The notes beneath the pieces were generated by a model. The model had not been told where the DNA came from. It saw nothing but the letters and a program-made list of their open reading frames with translations, and made no database searches. Below are positions 23,543 through 31,416 of a stretch of 64,000 nucleotides of DNA, piece after piece. The position numbers and the translations under genes were made by a program. Every line of letters starts with the position of its first letter. Positions within the stretch are counted from its first letter, which is position 1. Source of the DNA: Tardibacter sp963781025 (GTDB taxonomy: Bacteria > Pseudomonadota > Alphaproteobacteria > Sphingomonadales > Sphingomonadaceae); assembly GCA_963781025.1 (NCBI GenBank), contig CAWADU010000003.1:2232001-2296000 (forward strand). The letters run 5' to 3'.

Positions 23543-26500
23543 GTGGGGAATGCCGAGACCGCGAAGAAGCCCCGTTGGGGCAGACGCATAATTGCCGGCC
23601 TAGGCGTTTTGCTGGTTTTGCTTGTGGTGGCGGGCGCGGTGCTGGCGTTCCAGACCTACCGAATGGTTTCCGCCAATCTCGATACGCCGCCCGAACGCCC
23701 GGCGCAGGTGGTGCGGCTCGACGATTACCGCGACGAGCCCGCGCCGGCGCGCGCGGCCAGCGGCGGCGGAAGCGCCGTTCGCCTGGTCGCAGATCGCGAC
23801 GCCGCCGCTTTCCGCGCGGCCCTGGACACGGTGGTGGTGGCCGGGCGGGGCGGTCAACACGCCCGAACTTCGTAAGGAACTCGCCGAGCTCAAGGCCGCC
23901 AATTTCGGCGGAGCCGAGGTGCAGCCGTTCATATTGGGCGTCACCGATCCGGCGACGATCGAGCAGCGCGCATGCGTTCGACACCCCGGCCTACTACCAA
24001 AAGGTACGGGCGATGCTCGACGACGCGGGCCGGCTGGGGCTGCGCATCGACCTTACCCATCTGAGCGGCTGGCCGGCGGGCGGGCCTCAGGTGGGGCTGG
24101 ACGACGCGGTGCAGAACCTGGCGATCGCCTCGACCGAGTTCAGCGGCGGCAAGCCGGTGCGGATCGCGCTGCCGCACCCCAGGCCGACCGCGGCCGACTA
24201 TGCTACCGCACTTACCGGACCGGCCTATTTCCCGCGCGGCCATGAGCGGCTGATGAGCGTGATCGCCACCCGCCGCGTCGGCGGCCATCTGAGCTGGTAC
24301 CCGTTCGACCTGCGCGACCAGGTCCAGCTCGATCCCAAGACCACCCAGGTGCTGACCGCGCGGGTCAAGGGCGACACGCTGGTGTGGGACGCGCCGCCGG
24401 GGCGCTGGTTCCTGGTCGCCTCCTATGTCATGCCTGACACCGAGCGGCCGGCGTTTTCAGCGTATAAATATCCGGGCCTGGTCGTCGATGTGCTGCGCGC
24501 CGACAAGATCCGCGCGCATTATAATTATGCGTTCGGCAAGCGCACCGGGCTGGCCCCCTATTACGGCGGGGCGCTGCGCGGAATCTTCTACGACAGCCTC
24601 GAGAGCAAGGCGAACCGGCTGACTTCGGCCGACTTCCTGCGCGAGTTCAAGCGGCGGCGCGGCTACGACCTCGCCCCCTATCTGCCGGCGGTCTGGTCCG
24701 ACGGGCGCGACAACTTTTTTGTGGACGACATTCTGAAAATCGATCCGGTGCCGCCCTACCGGTTCGGCCCGATGGATGACCGCATCCGCAATGACTATCA
24801 GCAGACGCTGTCCGACCTGATCATTGAGCGGTTCATCCGCACGGCGCGGCTGTGGGGCGAAGCGCGCGGCCTCGTCTCGCGCGGGCAGACCTTTGGTCTT
24901 GACGTCGACGTCGTGCGTGCGGCGGGCGAAAACAGCATTCCGTCGACCGAGCAGCTTTATGCCGAGGGCGGCGAGACGTTCCTCAAGACGGCATCGGCAG
25001 GCGCGGCATTGTACGGGCGCAAGCTGGTTTCGGTGGAAGCGTTCGTCTGGGAAAACCAGGATTATGCGACGACCGCGGGCAAGGTGAAGGCCGCGGCCGA
25101 CAAGCTGTTCCTGTCGGGCGTCAACGACATCGTCTATCACGGCACGCCCTATGCGCTGTACCGCGACCAGAAGAGCCCGGTGGGGCCGCAGGGCTGGCAT
25201 CCGTTCGGCGTGCCCGGTATCGACTTTTCGGAGAATTTCTCGCCCGCGACGCCGATCTGGGCCGATGTGCCGACGCTCAACAGCTACATCGGCCGGGTCC
25301 AGAACCTGGTCCGCCAGGGCCAGCCCGACGTCGACGTGCTGATCTACTATCCGTTCCTCGGCTTTCCGTCGGGCGGGCACCGGGGGCATCAGGCGAACGA
25401 GCTGCTGACGCTCGGCAAATTCCCCTATGCGACGCCGCTGCCGGCGGCGCCGGCCAAGCGCAACCCGATCGCGACCTTCCTCTTCAAGGGGCTGCCGCGC
25501 AACGCGCCCGATCCGCGCCTGGAGTGGCTGGAGAAGCTGCAGCCGGTGATCGACGCGATGAACCGGCGCGGGATCACCTGGAGCTGGGTCAACGGCGACG
25601 CGCTGCAGAACCAGCTGGTACTGCCTGGCGGGCGGCTCCGGGCGGGCGGTCGCTATGGCGCGGTGCTTCTGGCCGATGTCGACAGCGCGCCGGTGGGCGA
25701 TTTGAAGGCGGTCGAGGGGCTTGCCGGGAAGGGCAGCCGGGTGCTGGTCTACGGCCGCACGCCGCAGCGCCAGCCGGGCTTCCGCGACGCCGCGCGGGCC
25801 GACGCCGAGGCGCGCGCGATCGGCGTGCGGCTGGCGCGGGGCAGGACGGTCGCGGGATCGCCGGACGCGGTTGCGACCGCGATCGCAGCGGCAGCGCCAG
25901 CGGCCATCGCGCTGCATCCGGTCAGCGGCGAGGTGCGTCGCTATAGCCGGGTGCTGGGAGCAGGAGGCGGCATCCACTTCCTCGCCAACCAGACCGAACA
26001 GCCCGCGCAGACCCGGATCGCGCTGCGCGGCGGCGGCTGGTGGTTCGACCCGCTTTCGGGCCGGGCCTGGGCGGCGCAGCCTGCGGCCGACGGCGCGTTG
26101 ACGCTCATGCTCGCTCCTTTCGAATCACGCGTGCTGATCACCGGCGTGCCGATGCCCGCCAACCTCGCCGGCGCCCGGCCGGTCACCCTCGCGACCCCGG
26201 TGCTGCACCGCTGGCCGCTGACGCAATGGAGTGTCGAGGCCGGCGGCCACCAGCGCCAATCGACCGGTCTGTTCGACTGGAGCAAGGATCCCGCGTTCCG
26301 CTACGCCGCGGGCCCTGGCGTCTATCGCACGCACTTCACGCTCGACCGCCCCGCCGGCGCCCTGCGCTATGTGCTTGAGGTCGGGCTGGTCCCGGGATCG
26401 GTGCGGCTCCAGGTCAACGGCCACGACGCGGGCAGCGCAAGCCTGCCGCCCGGGCGGACCGACATCACGCCGTTCGTCAAGCCGGGGCGCAACGACCTGA

Positions 26501-26655
26501 CGATCGTGTACACGCCCCCGCCGCGCAACGGCTTCGTCGGCAAGGCGCTTGCCGGCGACACCCGCTACGTCCGCTTCAAAACCGACCCGCCGGGCGAAAT
26601 CGTCCCCGCCGGCCTGCTCACCCCCATCGTCCTCAAAGCCGTCAAACCACAATGA
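23543..26655 (+). pseudogene. GH106-type alpha-L-rhamnosidase, disrupted by two frameshifts
   Basis: Membrane-anchored or exported glycosidase of about 1035 codons if repaired. Frame A (from GTG 23543 with AGGAGAGGAG 7 bases upstream) gives an N-terminal membrane segment GRRIIAGLGVLLVLLVVAG and stops at 23875. A second frame gives NTPELRKELAELKAANFGG (about 23850-23967). The third frame runs from DTPAYYQKVRAML near 23968 to 26655 with GH106 features such as FKRRRGYDLAPYLPAVWSD, VSVEAFVWENQDYATT, GVNDIVYHGTPYA and FGVPGIDFSENFSP. Each switch equals one extra base: within the G-rich run 23841-23850, and near GCGCGC at 23966-23971. It is either a recent pseudogene or a pair of sequencing errors. 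Base composition is richer in G+C than that of its neighbours. Confidence 0.78.
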
Positions 26656-26715
26656 GAATGTGTAATCGGCCATCTTGAGCGTCAATTGCGTCAAAAACGT
26701 CGTAGAGAGTGTAAA

Positions 26716-27150
26716 ATGCGATATGAACTGGGCAGTGCCGAATGGTTCGCGATGATCCACACCGTGTTCCGCGAGCGTGTTCGCGCCGCCCTGGTGCGCG
26801 ATCCGGACCAGGACCTGAGCTTTTCCATGAGCGAAGCCTTTGATGATCCGCCGCCGCATATCGGCAATGGCCGGAGCCGTATCGGCTGGTCGTGCCGGGC
26901 GGTGTCGGGCGAGGTCAGCTTCTGGAGCGAGCAGCGGGCCGATATCGATTACAAGATCGTCGCCAAATATGAGGACATGCTGCCGTTGGTTCGTTATCGC
27001 ATCGGTGGCGACCCACAGCGTGCGAGCAGCTATGCCGAGCTCGGCGCGGCTTTATATCACGCTGGCAAAGTAACGATCGAAGGACGTCCTCCGGCGTTAC
27101 CCGCCGAATTCGCGACTTTCCACGATGCGGTGGCAGAGTTGACACTATAG
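26716..27150 (+). CDS. Small protein, weakly SCP2 (sterol carrier)-like
   Basis: 144 residues from ATG 26716 (AGAGAG 6 bases upstream). I do not recognise it firmly. The middle and C-terminus (ADIDYKIVAKYEDMLPLVR, then a Gly-Lys-Val-x-Ile-Glu-Gly stretch AGKVTIEG) resemble the strands of SCP2-type lipid-binding domains, where a D-x-x-hydrophobic strand is followed by a G-K-hydrophobic-x-hydrophobic-x-G strand. There is no signal or membrane segment. It stands between the rhamnosidase remnant and the TonB receptor; a 22-base palindrome begins on its stop codon. A role in holding a hydrophobic substrate is a guess. Confidence 0.55.
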   Translation: MRYELGSAEWFAMIHTVFRERVRAALVRDPDQDLSFSMSEAFDDPPPHIGNGRSRIGWSCRAVSGEVSFWSEQRADIDYKIVAKYEDMLPLVRYRIGGDPQRASSYAELGAALYHAGKVTIEGRPPALPAEFATFHDAVAELTL

Positions 27151-27171
27151 AATTGATCATATGATCAATTC
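27150..27171. promoter_or_regulatory. Perfect 22-base A/T-rich palindrome
   Basis: Arms GAATTGATCAT and ATGATCAATTC with no spacer, starting on the last base of the preceding stop codon. The absence of a loop, of GC pairs and of a T-run argues against a terminator. A binding site for a dimeric regulator is more likely. It does not match the ATACC element. Confidence 0.5.
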
Positions 27172-27507
27172 CACGTCGACTTAATCCGCTGACGCCGATG
27201 CTCGTCGGGCCGGCGGTGCTCGTCGCCGTTCCGTCCCGTTCGACGCTGCGGATGTTCCCGTCGGATGGCAGTGATCCATTGCATTCCCTAATTCAATTTT
27301 TGCGAACGAGCATTGCAGCGCCTCGCGGCGGTGCGATTGGAAGACCTCCTAAAACGGCTGCAATGCGCCAAATTTTTCATCACGCCGCTTTTTGGGCGAA
27401 GGGTATTGACGGGCGCATTGAAACCTGTACACCATACCTAAAATCAAAAATGGGGAGCATGTCATGAATTCGCGAGACCAATCAAACGCTATATAGAGGG
27501 GAAGAGG
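27151..27507. other. Intergenic region before the TonB receptor
   Basis: 357 bases without a credible gene. It holds the 22-base palindrome at its left end and, at the right end, a TTGACG (27406-27411) that could be a -35 box, followed by operator-like copy 7 at 27433-27453. A clear -10 box was not found; the copy overlaps where it would be. Confidence 0.5.
27433..27453 (+). promoter_or_regulatory. Operator-like element, copy 7
   Basis: CATACCTAAAATCAAAAATG followed by G: 19/21 identical to copy 4. It lies 55 bases before the TonB receptor start and some 22 bases after a TTGACG box, so a bound repressor would sit on the promoter. Confidence 0.65.
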
Positions 27508-29796
27508 ATGATGAAATTTAGTCAGTTGCTTATGGTTTCAACTGCAGCGACCATGTTCTGGAGCGTTGCAGCGGTTGCCCAGACAGACGGGGCCAACACC
27601 GCAGACAACGACGATTCCGGCGCTATCGTCGTCACGGCGCAGAAGTATGAGCAGAAGCTTCAGGACGTGCCGATTCCCGTAACGGCCTTCACCTCGAAGA
27701 TGCGCGACGAGCTTGGCTTGACGACCCAGCAGCAGGTCGCGGCGTTCACACCCGGCATGAGCTATTCGAACGATCCGTCGCGCGTCTATCTGCGCGGCAT
27801 CGGACGCACGACCACGGCAAAGAATTCGGATCCGGGCGTCGGCATCTATTATGACGGCGTCTATTCGACCAGTGCCGCCGCGATTGCCACGCCGAACATC
27901 ATCACCGAGCGCATGGAAGTTCTGCGCGGCCCGCAGGGCACGCTCTACGGCAAGAACACCACGGGCGGCGCGATCAATATCATATCGAAGCGTCCGACCA
28001 AGGAGTTCACCGGCGAGTTCCGCGAAAATCTGGGCAATTACCAACGCTCCGAATCCGGACTGACCCTCTCTGGCCCGCTGACCGACTCGATCCGCTATCG
28101 GTTGACCGGAACCTACAAGTGGCAAGGCGATGGCTTCATGAAGAACGTCGCCGGGCCGGATATCGGCGTCGGCAAGAACTACTCGCTCGAGGCCCAGATC
28201 GAAGCCGATGTGACATCCAACCTCAAGGTTTGGGTCAAATATGGGTACGCGCGCCTGGATCAGGTTGGCGGGGCCAGTTCTTATACGCGGCCGTACACCA
28301 CGGGGCCAATTACGCTCGACACCATTACCGTCAATCCGCTGTTCGGATACACGGTGCCCAACCCGGGCATCACCGATCGGCGCGCGGTTGCGTACAATAC
28401 CGAGCAAAAGCTCACAGGAACCTCGCACCAGGTAATTGGCCATGTCGACTGGGATGTGGGCGATCACACCACGCTCCGTTACGTCGGCGGCTTTGCGCAC
28501 GGCAAGGCATCGGTGACCGCGGATCTCGACAAATCGGCCCGTACCGATCCCTTCGATGTCGGTGGCGTGTTGATTTCGCCGGTCAATGTCGGAATTATTC
28601 CGGCTAAAACGGGCCAGTACAGCAACGAGCTCAACCTGATATCGAGCGGCAATGAAAAGCTCGATTATGTGTTGGGAGCTTATCAGTATCACGACTTCCA
28701 GAGCTTCGTGGCTGATCTGCGCCGGCCCTTGCAGTACGCGCTCACGCCAGATCTATTGCCCAACAACCCGACAGGCACCTACCTTCGGTCGACCGGTAAG
28801 CAGGCAAACAACACCTATGCGGGATTTGGTCAGGCCGATTATCACCTCGACGACCAGTTCACCGTGCAAGCCGGCCTGCGTTACACCTATGATAAGAAGC
28901 GGGTGGCTGATCATCTCACCCACATCTCATTCATGCTGCCGGGTTTCTTCTTCGATCTGCCGGATGGTTTGCCGCCGTCGTCGATGGCCAAGTCTTACGA
29001 AGGGTGGAGCGGCAAGATCGCGCTGCAATGGCAGCCTGATCCGGACACCAACGTGTTCGCGCTTGTCAGCCGGGGTTATAAGTCGGGCGCCATCACCGAT
29101 ACCGGAAAGCAGCTGGATGTTCCGCCCGAAAAGCTGACCGATTACGAGGTTGGCTTCAAGAAGAACTTCGGACGTGCGCTTTCGCTTGATCTTGCTGCTT
29201 TCTATTATGACTACAGGAATATGCAGCTTGAGACCATTGGGGACGATCCGACCCTGCCCGGCAATTACAAGACGGTCTACGCCAGCGCTCCCAAAGCCAG
29301 GTCCTATGGTTTCGAGGCGGAGGCGAACTGGAAGATCACCAATCACCTTGATGCGCTTCTCAGCTATTCTTATCTGAACGCGAAAATCGTCAAGATGAGC
29401 GGACAGATCGACCTCGCCAATCGCGACGCTGGTCCGCAGGACCTGAGCGGCAACCGGATGCCGCAATCGCCGAAGAACAAGGTTGCTGCCAATATCGGCT
29501 ATACCTTCGACTTCGCCCCCGGGTCTTTGAGGTTGTCGGGAAACTATATCTATACGAGCACCAAGTATTTCGACATCTTCACGACGCCGACGTATCGCGG
29601 AAAGCCCTTCCATCAGGTCGATCTGCGGGCACTCTTCACCGACAAGGATAACCGCTTCACGGTGATCGGCTATGTGGCCAACCTGTTGAACAAGGATGCG
29701 ATCAACTACGTCAGCCTTGTCAATGGTACGCCAGATACCGCTTCCTCGTTGAATGATCCGCGCACCTTCGGCGTGGAACTGCAGGTCCGGTTCTAG
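27508..29796 (+). CDS. TonB-dependent outer-membrane receptor
   Basis: 762 residues. A signal peptide ends near residue 25 (AVAQ). Then come a TonB-box-like IVVTAQKYEQKLQDVPIPV, a plug domain with the FTPGMSY, VYLRGIGRT, VLRGPQGTLYGKNTTGGAINII series, and a beta-barrel ending in the outer-membrane signature LQVRF. It takes up a substrate energised by TonB. It belongs to the catabolic regulon by operator-like copy 7 and not to an iron operon, so a bulky organic molecule such as a glycoside or sterol is more likely than a siderophore. ATG 27508 or 27511 is preceded by GAGGGG. Confidence 0.93.
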   Translation: MMKFSQLLMVSTAATMFWSVAAVAQTDGANTADNDDSGAIVVTAQKYEQKLQDVPIPVTAFTSKMRDELGLTTQQQVAAFTPGMSYSNDPSRVYLRGIGRTTTAKNSDPGVGIYYDGVYSTSAAAIATPNIITERMEVLRGPQGTLYGKNTTGGAINIISKRPTKEFTGEFRENLGNYQRSESGLTLSGPLTDSIRYRLTGTYKWQGDGFMKNVAGPDIGVGKNYSLEAQIEADVTSNLKVWVKYGYARLDQVGGASSYTRPYTTGPITLDTITVNPLFGYTVPNPGITDRRAVAYNTEQKLTGTSHQVIGHVDWDVGDHTTLRYVGGFAHGKASVTADLDKSARTDPFDVGGVLISPVNVGIIPAKTGQYSNELNLISSGNEKLDYVLGAYQYHDFQSFVADLRRPLQYALTPDLLPNNPTGTYLRSTGKQANNTYAGFGQADYHLDDQFTVQAGLRYTYDKKRVADHLTHISFMLPGFFFDLPDGLPPSSMAKSYEGWSGKIALQWQPDPDTNVFALVSRGYKSGAITDTGKQLDVPPEKLTDYEVGFKKNFGRALSLDLAAFYYDYRNMQLETIGDDPTLPGNYKTVYASAPKARSYGFEAEANWKITNHLDALLSYSYLNAKIVKMSGQIDLANRDAGPQDLSGNRMPQSPKNKVAANIGYTFDFAPGSLRLSGNYIYTSTKYFDIFTTPTYRGKPFHQVDLRALFTDKDNRFTVIGYVANLLNKDAINYVSLVNGTPDTASSLNDPRTFGVELQVRF

Positions 29797-29805
29797 GTTC
29801 GTGAA

Positions 29806-29848
29806 ACGGCGCGCCGCTTCGACATAATGTCGGAGCGGCGCGCTGTTT
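29806..29848 (+). terminator. Long bipartite hairpin after the TonB receptor gene
   Basis: Outer 9-base stem GCGCGCCGC (29809-29817)/GCGGCGCGC (29835-29843), inner stem CGACAT/ATGTCG around one A, followed by TGTTTG. It starts 10 bases after the stop codon. It should end the receptor transcript. Confidence 0.72.
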
Positions 29849-29895
29849 GCGAAGACGAGGTAATAAGACGAAGATGATGGATATCCGGAGGGCGC

Positions 29896-30237
29896 GTGGA
29901 GTTCCTCCGAGCTTGGCGGCCCTGGTGGCCGCTTCGTGCTTTCAGCAGGAACTCTGCGTCGACCGGCGCGAATTGGGCCAAGATTGGCACCAATCAGGCT
30001 GGTATGCCGGCCGATGCCAGCATCGTGAAAGTGGAAACGGGCATCCACAAAGGGGTCGCCGACGCCAACCTCATCACCTTCCGTATCGATGAGGCGCATC
30101 AATGGGATTACTGGGCGCAGTCGCCGGAAGCGGGGCATTTACTATGCGCGGGCCGCTGTAAAATGCGGCTAGGCGTGCAATGGATCCAGATTGTAGATAT
30201 GTCGGCGGGCCGCGCCGCGGCGTTTGACACCATTTGA
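29896..30237 (+). CDS. Possible small hypothetical ORF, uncertain
   Basis: 113 codons from GTG 29896, with GGAGGG 4 bases upstream, ending at 30237 just before the FAH hydrolase gene. I recognise nothing in the product; the N-terminus is Trp/Arg-rich and there is no signal peptide or known motif. The only support is the ribosome-site-like sequence and position. It may be a degraded gene or noncoding leader. The rest of 29849-30254 holds nothing else I can support. Confidence 0.25.
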   Translation: MEFLRAWRPWWPLRAFSRNSASTGANWAKIGTNQAGMPADASIVKVETGIHKGVADANLITFRIDEAHQWDYWAQSPEAGHLLCAGRCKMRLGVQWIQIVDMSAGRAAAFDTI

Positions 30238-30254
30238 AGACACAGGAGACTCGC

Positions 30255-31106
30255 TTGAAGCTGTTTCGCCACGGACCGGTTGGTCATGAACGCCCGGGTG
30301 CGCTCGATGCGAGCGGGATTCGTCGCGATATCTCATCTATCGCCAAGGACTTCGCGGGGGAAGGGCTATCGCCCGATGTCCTCGCCAGTCTGAAGGGGCT
30401 GGACCTCGACGACTTTCCGATCGTGCCGGATGACGTGCGCGTGGGTTCATGCGTCGGGCGGGTCGGCAATTTCATCGCCGTGGGGCTCAACTACGCCGAT
30501 CACGCGGCTGAAACCGGCGCCGCCGTGCCGGACGAGCCGATCCTGTTCAACAAGGCGCCTTCCTGCGTCGTCGGTCCTTACGACGATGTCGAGCTGCCGC
30601 GCGGCTCTGAAAAATCCGATTGGGAGGTCGAACTCGCCGTCGTGATCGGTCGGCGGGCGTCCTACGTATCGAAGGCGGACGTTCCGCAGGTGATTGCCGG
30701 TTATTGCGTGTGCAACGACGTTTCCGAACGCGCGTACCAGATGGAGCGGGGCGGCCAATGGACCAAGGGCAAAGGCTGCCCGACCTTCGGGCCGCTGGGG
30801 CCATGGCTGGTCACGCCTGACGAAATCGAGGATGTCCAGAGCCTGTCGATGTGGCTCGATGTCAGCGGGCAATCGATGCAGCGGGGATCAACCCGGACAA
30901 TGATCTTCGACGTCCATTTCCTGGTCTCCTACATCTCGCAGTTCATGGCGCTGGAACCGGGTGACGTCATCACGACCGGCACCCCGCCCGGTGTCGGCCT
31001 TGGCATGAACCCGCCGCGCTATCTGCGGGTCGGTGATACCATGGAACTTGGTATTGAAGGGCTGGGGACGCAGCGGCAAAAAGTGGTGGCAAGCCGCGTC
31101 GGCTAA
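30255..31106 (+). CDS. FAH-family hydrolase, 2,4-diketo-3-deoxy-L-rhamnonate/fuconate hydrolase-like
   Basis: 283 residues from TTG 30255, which has AGGAG 6 bases upstream and begins with the family start MKLFRHGPVG. The FAH fold is clear: GLNYADHAAE, the metal-binding Glu pair in SDWEVELAVVIGR, the Asp in CNDVSER, GKGCPTFGPLGPWL, and TGTPPGVG near the end. The start, GSEKSDWEVEL and GGQWTKGKGC blocks match, from memory, the LRA6-type hydrolases. These split 2,4-diketo-3-deoxy-L-rhamnonate (or L-fuconate) into pyruvate and lactate in the alternative, non-phosphorylative pathway known from Sphingomonas. A rhamnosidase, a lactonase, a dehydratase and SDRs nearby support this. Related acylpyruvases are the alternative. 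Confidence 0.82.
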   Translation: MKLFRHGPVGHERPGALDASGIRRDISSIAKDFAGEGLSPDVLASLKGLDLDDFPIVPDDVRVGSCVGRVGNFIAVGLNYADHAAETGAAVPDEPILFNKAPSCVVGPYDDVELPRGSEKSDWEVELAVVIGRRASYVSKADVPQVIAGYCVCNDVSERAYQMERGGQWTKGKGCPTFGPLGPWLVTPDEIEDVQSLSMWLDVSGQSMQRGSTRTMIFDVHFLVSYISQFMALEPGDVITTGTPPGVGLGMNPPRYLRVGDTMELGIEGLGTQRQKVVASRVG

Positions 31107-31416
31107 GGTGTTGCCGGCCTGGTCCGGCCTGGATCGCCGGCGCCTGCTGGCGGCTTCAGCTCAAGCCGTCTTCAGCAGGAGACCGGGGCTGCGGTGTCGA
31201 CACCGACGACGGGCGATGTACGCGCGCTTGAACGCCTCGCCTCATCCCTGAAGGTCGTACCGCCTTCGCCGATTGTGCGGGCGTTGACCCGGTCGGTGGC
31301 TGTCGGGGCCGTGAGCGCGGCGTCCAACGGGCGCGAGTGACCGGCCAAACCGTACCGCCTTTGCGTGTGCGCCAGCCTTTGCCGGCGCACACGCCCGTCC
31401 TGGTGGGACGCAATTG
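31107..31416. other. Intergenic region at the right edge of the catabolic cluster
   Basis: 310 bases between two convergent genes. A GC-rich block near 31110-31150 could fold (GCCGGC repeats) but has no T-run. No gene, RNA or repeat recognised. I place the end of the catabolic region here. Confidence 0.5.

Noticed and set aside
24457..25977. Long minus-strand open frame opposite the GH106 gene
   Set aside because: Arg/Ala/Pro-rich product without motifs; the plus strand has clear GH106 sequence.
31107..31150. GCCGGC-rich fold after the FAH hydrolase gene
   Set aside because: Several competing pairings and no T-run; cannot be called a terminator from sequence alone.
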